DNA of 64,000 bases from Oxyruncus cristatus (Eukaryota; Chordata; Aves; Passeriformes; Cotingidae), in NCBI GenBank assembly GCA_013399855.1, contig VXAY01001955.1, positions 66,504-130,503 on the forward strand, written 5' to 3'. The notes under the pieces are model-generated. The model was not told the origin of the DNA and did no database searches. It worked only from the letters and a program-made list of their open reading frames with translations. Below, piece by piece: positions 13,438-26,356 of this stretch. A program made the translations under genes and the position numbers. Each line of letters opens with the position of its first letter. Position 1 is the stretch's first letter.

Positions 13438-16400
13438 GCATATTGCTGTCCTTTCTTCCGAATCACCGATATTACTGAATGGAACTTGTTTTAATACGAA
13501 CGTCATATGTTTCTTATTTCACATTTTTCACCATATTATTATTTTATATATGACACAGAAGGACTTCTAAACATTAAACTGATACCTCAGAATGACAGCC
13601 TTGAGGACTGGACTTTTCATTAGCTGGTTAATCTGTCTAGTTTCTCACTTTTTAAAATCTTCTAAAGAACTGATTGTCACTCACTCATTAAATTTTAAAT
13701 GAGAAACAAAAGATATCAGATGGTAAGTGAGGATGATTCTTGAGCTAAAACTACCACTTACTCCCACAACCCTTTTCACAGAACATGCTTGCATAAGCAA
13801 TGATAGGAATGACCAGCAGCAGAAGAGGTACCTCTCCTGGTAACTGCAGCTCCTCTCCTGGTAGTAAGCAGGAAGGGGCATCACTGAAAGGACATTGAGT
13901 GAACATTATGTCTCAGGCAGTTTGGTGTGCTTGGTGTGCTACATGTCTCACTGAAGGTGATGGTTTTGGCGTTCACTTTTGAGTGGGGGAACTGTAAGCA
14001 AAAAACTGAAATGAAGTAGCAGAGGTTCTGTTTTGTTGTGGTGATCCAGTTGTTTCAAAGCTGAGATAATGAGTACAAGCACTAATTCATCTTCAGCTTC
14101 TTGCAAAACATGCTATTTTTATTTTTGGGATAGTAAATGAACACAGACATAGCTGGTAAGATGTCCTTTCTTTACAGGACAAAGTGATCATTGCAATGAT
14201 TACTAGCAGTTGTCACTGCTAGGGAGTAGTTAAGGTTTGCACTGACTTTTAAGACAGATTAATCAGCTCAGCTTGTCATACAAATGCAGGTAATAAGGAT
14301 AGATCCAGGATTACTGGATGGAATTACTGGATGGATATAATGGAATAAATAAATGGTATCCATCAGAGAAGCCTTTGGAGTGCCACTTATCATGGAGGGA
14401 CAGGGAGCAATATACTACACCAACAAAGAAGCCAAGGTTGCAGTTCTTGTCTCATCTTTACCAAACAAATAATGAAATTTTTGTTATCTCTGGGATCTCA
14501 ACATACTACTTAAAAATAAAATTAAGAATTCTTATTTCTTCTAAATATGTTTTTGCCTTTGGAGGATAAGAAAATGAAAAATGCAACCATCTTTATTAGT
14601 TTTTTTATAAATCAACAGATAAAATTTGAAAACAGGAGGATATTATAAATTTGTTTTTATCTCAGAAGAACTAATTAGTACAGTTTATTATCCTCAGGAA
14701 GGTTAGAAATAAGCGATTTATGACAAAAGAAAGGCACAAAAGAGAATGTATCTTTATTGTATAGAAAGGCTGAGTGAAAAGTCACAGGGCAATGTAATCA
14801 TGCCTTTTCACACAGAGTAAGTAGAAGAAACAAAAAGCTCACCTGTGAGAACAGATAGCTGTAGCAATGAAAGCCATCACACTCCAAAGATGTGGAGAGG
14901 TGTGAGCAGAAGCTGAGTAATATGACCTGAACACTGATACAAAAACCCCAATAGCTAAGGCACTGTTTAAGGGAGCATTGGGGCAAAGATACTACTGTTT
15001 CAGTCAGATCAGTCTTGTTAGTGTGTCTTTTAGAGGAAGAGCTAAGAAAGAGATACAGGATAAAATGCTGACCAAAAGCTGCAAGGGACTGTGAGCAAAA
15101 GAATGGTTACTTAAAATCTAAAGGCAATAGCATATCCATGCAGCTTTTGTAGAAATGTCCAAGGAATGTTTTGTAGCAGTCCTGCTTCTGTCTTCAGGTT
15201 TCCCACCTACAGAAAAATATGAGCAAAATAATAAATAATTGCTGAATCATGAGTACCATGTAATTGTTCAGAATAAAAGGATACAATACTTTTCCAGGAA
15301 AAGTTTAATAGTCAAGATTCCTAGAAGTCAGCACAAAAAAAAGTGGAAGAAATAGCAACAGTGCATCAACATGAAAAGCTGATTGTGAGTAACAGCACGT
15401 GATGTGGCATGATCACAAAGTCTGTGAAGTGTTTGGTGTACTTGTCTTCAACTCTATTGCTGTTGCTGTTAGCAGTAAATATTTTGGCACATCATGTTTT
15501 GGCCTTGAGTTTTCCATGTCTATAGCATCATGTATGTTACACAAAATTCAGGAAATAGATAAGTTTATGTTATTCCTACTACATAATATAAGTTGTAGAA
15601 ATACAATTAAATACAATATGTCTGATTTTGTCCAGCAGGTCACAACAAGATTTTTACATATAAGCACTGTTCAAATGTGCTAAATCAGACTAGTATTTGA
15701 TTCCACTGGAATAATGTAGATGATAAACACTACCAAGGTCAAATTAAAAGCTTTTTAATTTTTTTCGTTTTTTTTTCTTTTTTTTTTTTCTATTTTTCTC
15801 TTTTATCAGAGAGAAAGATGGCTGACAAATGATCTAAAATATGAATTGCAGATTTTTATCAATAACTTCAAAAGAATTGGCATCCAGAAGTGCTCTTCAC
15901 ACTGAACTCATACTCTCTCCTTATAGTGCGGAAATATCTTGTGAACTTCATCTTTAACATCTACTAATCCAATACAATGGAACTTTCACATCACAAGCAA
16001 AAAAGATCTCAGTATCATGAGAATTTGGATATTTTCTCATGACCCATTATGATTCCTGTATCATCACAAGCAGGACATGGGATGTTATGTTAGCAAGGAA
16101 ACAGAAACAACGATGAGAAAGTAACATAGCTGTGCTATCCAAAGAACAGGTCACACTTATTTTAGGTAGGAGCAAAAGAAAATGTATATTGAGTATGTTC
16201 TGTTTTCGTCTAAACCAAAAAGGAAATGTCAAAGAAAAACATGAAAGTTTGCGGGATATTAATCATCATTATAGTGTGGAAGTTCAAACTAAAAAAAAAA
16301 TGAAAAGGAGAAAAGATCAATTGCACCTCCTTGTGGTCTACAAAAAAAGTGATGAGTCTTAGACACATGGCTGTTTTTCCCTACATTGAGGCAATGAAGG

Positions 16401-16512
16401 TAATTTTTTTTGCATATATGCTAAAATTAAATAAGATAAAAATCCAAATGCATTTATTCAGAGATGTATTCTTTGTTCTGTGTCTGTGTAGAAGATCCTG
16501 AAGCAGATTAAT
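13438..16512. other. Non-coding AT-rich stretch
   Basis: No gene or transposon recognised. Small local features are two direct repeats of about 13 nt (attactggatgga) at 14310-14337, a tandem ttggtgtgc at about 13921-13938, and a T-rich tract at 15751-15791. Confidence 0.5.
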
Positions 16513-16708
16513 ATGAGGGTGGTGAGGCACTGACACAGAGTTGTGGATTCCCCAACCCTGAAATTTTTCAAGGCCAGGTTGGATGGGGCTTTGAGCAACC
16601 TCTCTAACTGAAGATGTCCCTGCCCCTGGTGGGAGGAGGGGCAGGGGTTGTGATGAGGTGATCTTTAAGGTCCCTTTCAACACAAATTATGCTATGATTC
16701 TATGATTA
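16513..16708 (+). mobile_element. CR1 LINE 3'-end fragment
   Basis: About 200 bp carrying the last part of CR1 ORF2 and the 3' UTR. It includes a block equivalent to 'ttcaaggccaggttggatgg', then 'ttaaggtccctttcaacac', then the octamer pair 'atgattctatgatt'. The typical CR1 tail gives orientation plus. The copy is too short to hold a reading frame. Confidence 0.88.
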
Positions 16709-17220
16709 CTGCAAAAATGACGTTAAATAGGGATCTATAATTTATTGGCTATTTACATAGGAATTGGCCTATAGGAAGGATATTTTCTGAGCAGTATAAA
16801 TATCTCAAAATCAACAATCAAATATTGTCACTGCTACATAAAACTATGACCCAAAAGCTGCCTACTCCTCTACTCTGCCTACTATTGATCTGTTTCAAGG
16901 GTGCCATGTCAGGTCCTTTTTTTTTTCCCTTTCTTATTCCTGCTGCAAATATCTTACAGTAGACCTTCTGCTAAAGGTTGTTCAACTATGTTGACAGCCA
17001 CAGTTGACTGTAGAGCATTCAAAGTCACATTTGGGCTGCTTATGCCTTTCCAAGATCTTCAAGGATTGACTATTAAAAACATTAAGGATGTCTCCAGAAA
17101 ATTTTCAATGACATGCAGAACCTGAGCAATATCCAACAAACCAGCTATTTCTCTGGACTTGTATGGGAGAATCTTTTACTTGGAAGTGACTTTGTGAAGA
17201 TAAATATCAAAGATATTTAA

Positions 17221-17825
17221 ATGGGGTGCATTAGGAAGAGCACTGCCAGCAGGTCAAAGGAGGTGCTCCTGACTCTCTACTTAGCCCTGGTGAAGCCACA
17301 TCTGGCCGTGCTGTGTTCAGTTCTAGTCTCCCCAGTACAAGAGAGATGTGGAGCTCCTGGAGGCATCCAGTTGGACTCAACAATTCTAGAAGTTCTTTTC
17401 AACCTAGATGATGCTATGATTCAATGGAAGGCAGAGGGAGTTGTGCTTGTTCAGACTAGAGAAGAGAAGACTGAGAGGATACTCTATCTACATATTTAAG
17501 TATGTGAAGAGAGGGTATCAAGAGGATGGAGCCAGTCTCTTCTCAGTGGTGCTGAGCACCAAGAGTCAATGGGACAAGAGTCAGTGGGCAGAAACTAGTG
17601 CACAGGAAGTTCCACGTGAATATGAGGAAGAACTTCTTTATTGTGCAGGTGACTGGAACAGATTGCCCAGAGAGGTTGTAGGGTCTCCATTACTGGAGAT
17701 ACTCGGGAACTGTCTAGACACAACCCTGTGCAATGTGCTCTAGGGGACCCTACTTGAGCAGTGAGGTTGGATCAGATGACTCACTGTGGTTCTTTCCAAC
17801 ATAACTCATTCTGTGATTATGTGAT
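17221..17825 (+). mobile_element. CR1 LINE 3' fragment
   Basis: It contains the CR1 ORF2 C-terminal blocks in two frames, so there is at least one frameshift: an IRKSTASRSKEVLLTLYLAL-type stretch at 17221-17330, and WNRLPREVVGSP at about 17650-17690. It ends with 'ttctttccaaca' and degraded octamers (attctgtgattatgtgattt). About 100 bp of the usual CR1 sequence around 17350-17420 is replaced or rearranged compared with other copies in this window. Confidence 0.9.
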
Positions 17826-20800
17826 TTAACCCTGAACTGTTCTGCACATGATTTTTAACTTATCCCCATTTAAAAGAGAAATATTTTCAATGGAAGTTGT
17901 GAATTTATAGATTTATGATCTGTTTTGTGTTTCAGCTTTTGAAAGATATCATAAAGCAGAAGGCAATAAGATGATGCTAAGCCACTGAAATTGCCTGGCA
18001 TGATTTGCCATGAAAATAAACTGCATCGTTACTGTTAGCAACTGCTCCTTTAAAGATTATGTGCAGATTCAATCTTTGGTAAGTTTAGCAGTGTTACGTG
18101 TCATGGCTTAGGATGTAAAGAAATGGGGAAATAAAAACAATGAATTCATTTTAACACTAATTGAAGGAAACTGCAGAAGTCTGTTTTCATGGAACTATAA
18201 TTAAATAGTGAACTTCTAAGATGAGCTTTATTTCCAATATATTCCTCGTTACTGATTCATGTAATTATGATTATACAATGTAAAGAAGGCATTACAGTCA
18301 TTTTTATCATTATACAGGAAGATAAATTTAATAAATTTAGTCACTATAATGTTTTCATCATATTTTTAAAAATATTACCTGTGCTGGGGTATATGTAAGT
18401 TTTCTGATAATGAAACTAGCAACACTTCACTTTCTGATTTTTGGATTAAAAACCTTATTAAGATAAAAGCAAGTGTCTCATCACCCATTTTCACCCATCA
18501 TTCACATCTTCTCTTTTAGTTATTAAGCCTGGATTTCTTAGAGACCACATTGAAAAAAAAATAAATATTCAGCTTAGGCTTCACTGTGGTATACTTAAGT
18601 TCTAAAAGTGTATTTTCTAGAAAATAATTTTTTTTTCCCCTCAACTATCAGATTGATATCATAGACATTATCATAGGATGAGGAAAAAATAGACAAGCAA
18701 ACACACCCCCTTATTATGTTTATATTTAGAACACTATAAGTGAAGCCAGGACTATTCAAACCTGCAAAATTTCTGCATGACAACTGCCCAATAAACAAGG
18801 ATCTATCCGAAAAAGTAATGATCTTTTTACTTGGCAAAAGAAGATATCTGGGATAGAACTTTGCTCATATTGAAATCATCTTAATAATATTGCTACACTG
18901 ACTGAATACCAGCATTTCAGAAGGCCAGAAGTTATGTTTCTCTACAGATTTTGGACTAGCAATGAAACCTACGTAATTTAAAATTTCGCTCTTTTCGAGA
19001 ACATAAATTTCAGTGTATTTCTTTTAAAATTTGTCTGTGGCCTGTCAATGTTTTTTGTAAAACAAGATCATGTGAACAGAAGAAAAACAGGGAATGAAAT
19101 GCCTATCCTACCTATGACTCTGTGGATGTGGCCTAATGGTTATTATTATTATACTGGTATGCAAGTACCAAAGAATACAGCATTTGATGAAGCTATGTAT
19201 CTAGGAGAGGTAATCAAAGATGCTTAAAAGGGCAGAGAGATACTAAAAGTCAACAAAAAAATGCAATTGTCACAGTAAGAGGCTCCTAATTTAGAACTGA
19301 GGTATGCTACCTCTTGAGGCACCCAAGAAAGCAGTTTCACAAGAATGGAGAAGTTGTTCTATGGAGAAGTGGTTCACTTTGCAGAGCATGTCACTAATGT
19401 CCTCACACGTCAATGGGATGGTATGGGTTTAACTACCAAGTGCTTCAAGCTAATTTCAAATTATTTGGTTAAGTTTAGTGTGTTTCAATGAATTAAAGAT
19501 GATTCATAGTGCCAAAGCTGCAGATACGGCTTTTGCAAGGACAGTGAAATGCAAGAACAGAGGAACAAAATGGCTGGTGGAAATGAAATGGAAACAACAT
19601 GAGAAACTTGGTAAGTAAGGAGAAGGTGTAGAGCTGAGATGCTGAAATCATGAGATCAGGACAGAGGAGGTAAGGGAGCAAAGGGCTGCACGCAGTTTGC
19701 AGTTGTTGCACAGGTGAGGGCCAGGAGGATGCACCTCTGGTGTTGACCTTGAACATACCAAAAAAATTTCCACAAGCACAAGCATAGAGTCTTTTCTTAG
19801 TAATCAGTAACCTCACTTTCATTAACACTACAGAGAACTCAAAGACTGTTCCGTCGTCCGGACACTCAGGGACCAGATCATATCCCAGTCTCAGCCCATG
19901 GTCCCACTGTCACACTCTGCCACTAGCAGAGAGGGAGCTTCCACAGGCAAGCCTGAGTTCTGTCCCAGACTTGGTGGGGATGCAGCTGGCTGCACTGTTT
20001 CTTAAACCTGAGCCTGGTACTAGGGCCACTGTGATGTCCCCAGATATAGCCAGAGTCTGCATCATCAGGACCACCACTGCTCAGGCACACAAAGTGAGGT
20101 GAAAATTGCCACTCGCTTTGGGATTGCATTTGGAACAAAGAAAATATAATGCATGCTGCACTTGGACAAGATAACTTATTTGATAATTATTTTCAGTTTT
20201 GCTTCTGTGTCTATAGCTGCCATTTTGAGAGTAGATAAAGAAATACTAGCGCACATATAAAGCCTTACATAAGTCTACTGAGAAATGTAGCCTGTGAAAT
20301 GATTCTTTTAACTATGACTTGGATTTGATGGGAGGCAATAGATTTAGTTGTGCTGAATGAAACAAGGAGACTATGCTTTCTCAGTTAATAGCAAACTGGG
20401 GTTTCAATATTTATTTCATATCGTAACTGACTAATGATTTAATAATTTATCTCCATTTCAACCCTAAAAATAAGTATTTTTTAATTTATTCACATGAAGC
20501 AGGAAAGGTCTAGCATAGTAAAAAATACATTTTAATGTAGGCAAAAGTAACAGTGACCAGGATTAGGATATATAGAGGATGTATTAATAAGAACTGCTAT
20601 TATTTACCATGTGACATTTCACAAGAATAAATGAAAGAAAATACATCTACATTATTTTGAAATATTTGTCCTCAACTGACCAGTTAATTGCTTCAAAAAA
20701 AAAAGTAGATGAACCAGTTCGGTAAAAAATAAATTGAATCATAAATTACTACGATTTAATTGTTCATTACTGATAGAAAGATAAAAATATATAAAATATA

Positions 20801-22054
20801 TTAAGGGGCATATTTCCAAAAATTTACCAATGCAGTAAAAAAAAAAATGGAGACATGAAAAAAAAAAAAATAGAGAAAAAATCTAAGTAAAATTAAGGAA
20901 AAACCCTGAACAGTAGGTACTGCAAAATGCAGAGATGTTTTCTGCCGGACTCTGAATGTAAAGTTTCCTCAGGGGTGCCAATTTCGCTCTGAGCTGAAAC
21001 TCAGATATACTTAGGTGCATGAAAGTTGAATACTTAAATTTTGCCCCTAAAGGGTTAAATTTTACAAGGAATACTCTTAGGGCTTTTTTTGTCGTTGACA
21101 TTTCCACCCAGAGCTGATATATGGCACTTCCAAGAGTGGCATCACACACCACACAGAACTTTGTTGTGCAAACGCAAGAGCCAGTGCCACGATTTCACTT
21201 CTTCTAATTGTTTACAGGTGAATAAAGCAATCCTTCCAATTCTTACTCTCTGGAAAGGCAGAGAGGGTGGAAAATCACTTCTGCTCCATCATCATGTAGT
21301 TGTACGATCCTAAGTCCCATGAGAGATTAAATAAAGCACAGTTCAAATTTATTTATTCCTCTTTACACAACAATATTTTGCAGTCTGTCAAAGAAGAGAA
21401 ATTTAAAACCTCATTTCTATTTTATCAAGATGAAAAAAAAAGCATATTAATTAGGTCAATATTTACTTTCTTCAATTAACAAGAAATCAACACATTCATT
21501 TCTGATCACCCAGCAAACAATATAAGGGGATGTGTGTCAAGTCTTAGCTGAGGAATTAATAGCACAGCAAGGACAACTTTCTTCTAAATTACTAGGGAAA
21601 TTGAACAGAATAAAACTTGGGACCAGGCTATTTCTAAAATCATGCACTACCTAAGTTTATGGTCATTAAAATATCTAAGTATATAAATAAGAAAGCAAGG
21701 CTCATAATCAGACAGATTAAACTGCATGGTCACTTTCAGTGCTTTTAAATAAATTTTTAACTAGCAACAAGAAGAAGAAAAACACTTGTTATTAGCTTTA
21801 TCTGATTTCTATTCATTAAAGTGGGACCAAATAAGTCAACAGATGGGGAGTGGCTATCAACAAAGTGCTACGAGATGCCATTACTGTATTTTAGTAGGAA
21901 AAGATCCCTGCTACCAGCATGTTTAAAATGTTCTCCAGAGCCCATCTGCAGTTTCCTCAGAGAGTGACCAGAACTTCTGAAGGCACATTCATTCAACAGG
22001 GAGTGGGGAGCAGAAGGCTCTTGCTGTGCAGCCAGGCCTTGCTCTAAACTTTCA
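17826..22054. other. Non-coding stretch, AT-rich with one GC-rich patch
   Basis: No exon chain or recognisable transposon. A GC-richer patch at 19840-20140 is listed separately. The segment 20700-20885 is A-rich (runs of 8-12 A). The remaining sequence shows nothing I can name. Confidence 0.5.
19840..20140. other. GC-rich patch of unknown origin
   Basis: About 300 bp with clearly more G+C and several CpGs (a ccgtcgtccgga-type start) than the surrounding AT-rich DNA. A 71-codon frame is open on the minus strand, but I do not recognise it and it lacks splice support. An unclassified repeat fragment, a pseudogene piece or a regulatory patch are all possible. Confidence 0.25.
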
Positions 22055-22190
22055 GCAGAATCACAAAATGGCCCACGTTGGAAAGGACCTTGAAAGACCA
22101 CCTTTCATGAGAAAAAGAGCTTAGATGAAACTACCTACTACCCTGTCCCATTTTATCTTGAAAATCTCCAGTGATGTGGACTTCATCATG
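22055..22190 (-). mobile_element. CR1 LINE 3'-end remnant
   Basis: The plus strand reads 'cagaatcacaaaatggcc', then 'gttggaaaggacctt', the reverse complement of the CR1 3' UTR. It then continues in a degraded form of the usual sequence. Only the 3' UTR end survives. Confidence 0.75.
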
Positions 22191-24159
22191 TCACTAAAAT
22201 AGTCAAAGTTATTGTAAAGAAGGCTTTGTGCTTGTAAGTGTCAGAGCTGTTTCTTTGGCTTTTCAGAATGGTTTTAGATGGGGTCCAGATTTTTGAAGAT
22301 TGGTAAAAGGAGTATTATTAATAAATGGAAGATGACTACTGGTATTTGTCTCAGGAAACTAAGCATTCCTTACCCATTAATTTGAGAAGAACATGGGGAA
22401 CACTTGTATATTTATTTATCTATAAATCAAGTAATTAATTAAATAAATTTATTAATTAATTATTAATTATTTATTGATATTTACTAATTTTGGGCTACTG
22501 TCTGAGGAAAGACTGTTCCAGGGTAACATAGCACTGTTTTGATACTGACGTACTTTTGCTTACTCCTTGCACAGCCAGTATAGTTTTGTTCCCAGAGCTC
22601 CTACCTATACTCTGTCTTTTGGTTAGACCTTTTCATGCTTCCACGCTGGCAAACAAGAGATGCCCATGTTGGGAATGCACAGATTTTGCCTTTATGACTT
22701 GGGAACTAGAAATTTCAAAGGCAGTCAGGTCCATTTTGTTCCAAGAAAATTCAAAATGTAATAAACTGCTAACAGCCATTTCTGTTTCTGTGAATCTGCT
22801 CTGGATTGGTAAGGTCAGGTTCCTTCCTGAAGAAGGAAAGAGCACTTTTCTCAGAAAATCTCTTAAGTAAACCTGGAAAAAATAGTGTGGGGCTGCTTCT
22901 TCTTGTAACAAGTAGTTTGTACCCTTGTATGACAAATGTTCAGGCAGATGAAATTTCCTATGCCTTTACATTTCAGCTGTGATGAAAAAGCAGAACCATT
23001 TAGTTTCTGTTAGTGAAAATCATTGCAGGAAATGATTGTCAGAGAGATGTAATGCAGTACTGTACCATCTGTTGTTACTCAGGAGTCGATTAATTCTCTT
23101 CTTACGTAATTGGACATGACTCAGGACATATTTGTTAGAAAGCATTAATTTCACATGCAAGAATTATTTCAGCAGGAATGCCTGGGCACTTGCACCCCCC
23201 GGTCCCGTATATCTCATATGAAAATCAAGCCCATTACTTATAATACTTATGATGTCATGAGAATGACAGGGTTTTGGATGAAAATCTATCAATTTTATTC
23301 ATTTAATTTTGAAATAATTTTAGAGACATTTCTACTGTTCTAAGTATAAGCAATACTTATTACCACACAAAAACCCAGAACTAATAGAAAAGTTCCAGAC
23401 TTATCAAATGATAGTAAGTATTAGTAATGACATCTTTTGAGGTGGTGAGTATTATTAAAGTCATTCTAAGTGTTTAACTGGTATTCATGAGAAGTGTCAG
23501 AGTATTTTAGAATAGAGGGTTTAAATTTATCACAGGCCTGCTTTTTTTTTTTCCCCCCATAAATGCAGGTGGTTTGTAATTCAACCTCATTGTCTTCTCT
23601 AATTGATATTTGACAACGCACATATCTACACTCTGAAAGTTTCAGCTTACATTTAATTTTTCTGCTGAATTTTTAGGTGTGGTGCTATTTTTTTTTCCTT
23701 TATTGCAGTGGTTATAGTGAGTCTTTACATGACATTCAAATACTATTTCAATAAGAAATTGATATTGTCATATTTTACTCATGAAGAATTTAGTATTTTA
23801 TTAACAAGATTAAACAGTTCTATTTGATTTTTTGCAGGTGAAAAGATTAGATATGTTAAATAATAGCTGTGGTATACAGAAGTTTTCCTAAAGAGTATTT
23901 CTATAGCAAAGACTCTTTCCTGGCGGGAGAAAATAATTTTTAAATTAAGTTGAACTAAAATACGTTAATCCCTTCCAAACTAGAAATCAGTTTGGAAGCA
24001 GATAAGAGAGAAAATCTGTTTCTTTTCAATTTGAAAAAAAAAATAAAGAAGAAAAGTATGATAATTACTGAAAAATGCCCCAAACATTTAGTCCTCTGTT
24101 CTCTAAGGCATTGGGAACTAAATATTATGCATTTTACAGTTCTTTTTAGAAGGATCTAG
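22191..24159. other. Non-coding AT-rich stretch
   Basis: No gene recognised. At 22433-22482 there is an AT-only tract of attaatta/ttaattaat units able to fold on itself. The rest shows nothing I can name. Confidence 0.5.
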
Positions 24160-26165
24160 ATCATAGAATCATAGAATGTTAGGGGGTTGTAATGAATCTT
24201 AAAGATCATGTAGTCCCAACCCCACCTGCCATGGGCAGGGACAACTCCCACTAGACCGGGTTGCTCAAGGCCTTATTCAACCTGGCCTTAAACACTGCCA
24301 GGGATGGAGAATTCACAGCTTCCTGGGCAACCTGTTCCGGTGTCTAACAAGCCTCACAGTAAAACACTTCTTCCTCATATCTAACTTAAATTTCCCCTCT
24401 TGACTAGTACCCATTACTCCTTGTAATAACCCTCTCACTACAATTCCTGACAAAGAGTCTCTCTCCAGCTTCCCTGTAGGCCCGTTTCAGACGCTGGGAG
24501 GCTAGTATGAGGTCTCCACACAGCCTGCTCTTCTCCAGGCTGAACAGCCCTAACTCTCTCAACCTGTAGGGGAGGTGGTCCAGTCCTCCTAACAACTTTG
24601 TGGTCCTCCTCTGGACTTGGTCCAACAGTTCCATGTCCTTCTGTGTTGGGAACACCAGTCTACGTGGGGTCTCAGAAGAGCAGAGTGGAGGTGGAGAATA
24701 ACCTCCTTTGACCTGCTGGCCACACTCCATTTGATGCAGCCCAGGATTTGGTTGGTTTTCTGAGCTCTCAGCACACATTTCTGGCTCATGCTAAGTTTTT
24801 CATCAACCGTCACCCTAAAGCCTTTCTCTGCAGGGCTGCTCTCAATCACTTCTGCACTCAACCTCTAAGTGTGCTTGGAGTTGCCACGACCCAGGTACAG
24901 GACCTTACACTCAGTCTTGTTAAGCTTCATGGGGTTCACACAGGTCTACCTTTCAAGCCTCACCAGGTCCCTCTGGATGGCATCCCTTCCCTCCAGCATG
25001 TTGACTGCCCCACACAACTTGGTGCTGTCAGTGAACTTGCTGAAGATGCACTTGATCCCACTGTCTATGCCACTGATGAAGATGCTGAACAGTATGGCCC
25101 CAGTACCGACTGCTGGGGGACATCACTTGTCACTTGTTTCCATGGGGAAAAAGCTGTTTATCACAACTCTTTTCACGCAGCCAGACAGCCAGTTCTTCAT
25201 TCACCAAGTAATCCACCCATCTAATCCATGTCTCTCTGATTTGGAGACAAGGATGTCATGTGGGACAGTGTCAAATGCTTTGCATAAGGCCAGGTAGAAA
25301 AAGTCAATTTCTCTGCCCCCACCAATGCTGTATCGCCTGTAACTCTGTCAGGCATGATTTCCCCTTTGTAAAGTCATGTTAGCTGTTCAATCACATCCTT
25401 GTTTTCCACGTGCCGTAGCATAGTTTCCAGGAGAATCTGCTCCATTATCTTGCCTGGCACAGAGGTGAGACTGTAGTCTGTGAGGTCTGTAGTTCCCCAG
25501 GTCTTCGCTTTCCCCTTTTTAAATTGGTGGTTGTATTTCCCTTTTTCCAGTCATCAGGGACTTCACCTGACTGTCACAATTTTTAAAAAATGATGGATAG
25601 TGGTTTAGCAACTTTGTCTGCCAGCTCCCTCAGGGCCTGTGGATGAATCTCATCAGGTCTCATGGACTTGTGCACATTCAGGCTCCTTAGATGACCTTGA
25701 ACCTGATCCTTTCCTGTAGTGGGCTTGGAGCCTTAATTCTCCCAGTCCCTGCATTTGTCCTTCTTGACTTGCGTGGTGTCGCTGGAGCACCTGACATTGA
25801 AGACTTAGGTACAGAAATTGTTGAGAACCTCAGCCTTCCCTTTGTCCAGGGTAGCCAGGACTCTTGTTTCCTTCTGGAGAGGCCCCACATTATCCCTATC
25901 CTTTTTTTTTTGTTTGCAACCTGTCGATACAAACCCTTTCTGTTAACCATAATATCCTTGGCCAAATTCAATTCTAGCTGGGTTTTGGTTTCCCTGACTT
26001 TATCCCTATCTTCCTGTACAATTCCCCTGTATTTCTCCCAGGTCACCTGTCATTTTTTCCATTTCCTGAAAGCTTCTTTTTGCACTCTGAGTTTGCTCAG
26101 CAGTTCCTTATCCATCCAAAGAAGCAACCTGGCATTTTTGCCTTTACCTCCCTGTTGGGATGCAT
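24160..26165 (-). mobile_element. CR1 LINE, about 2 kb, 5'-truncated
   Basis: The longest CR1 in the window. The plus strand starts with reversed 3' octamers (tcatagaatcatagaatg). Minus-strand frames give CR1 ORF2 in order from high to low coordinates. At 26046-25690 is the linker between endonuclease and RT, with a TWEKYR start and a QLELNLAKDI block. The RT region (25680-24870) is broken by many stops. The C-terminal region (24860-24404) has IKWSVASRSKEVILHL and LEKSRLCGDLILA. There is no intact endonuclease or RT. The plus-strand open frames across it are antisense shadows. Confidence 0.95.
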
Positions 26166-26329
26166 TACTCCTGAACTATATTGGTTAATTTAATAAAATT
26201 TAAAATATGTAACAGTTGCTATTTAAAATTTTGTTTGAAAATAATTATAATTAAGATGTCATTGTCAGTCTTAATTTATAAAAATTAAAAAGTAAAAATC
26301 AATTGCCTAGTAGAGAAATTATTCCTTTT

Positions 26330-26356
26330 NNNNNNNNNNNNNNNNNNNNNNNNNNN
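26330..26356. other. Assembly gap (27 N)
   Basis: A run of N in AT-rich sequence just past the truncated 5' end of the CR1. Real length unknown. Confidence 0.99.

Noticed and set aside
24748..26188. Long plus-strand open frames (142-165 codons) over the CR1
   Set aside because: They are antisense to the CR1 ORF2 on the minus strand, so they are shadows.
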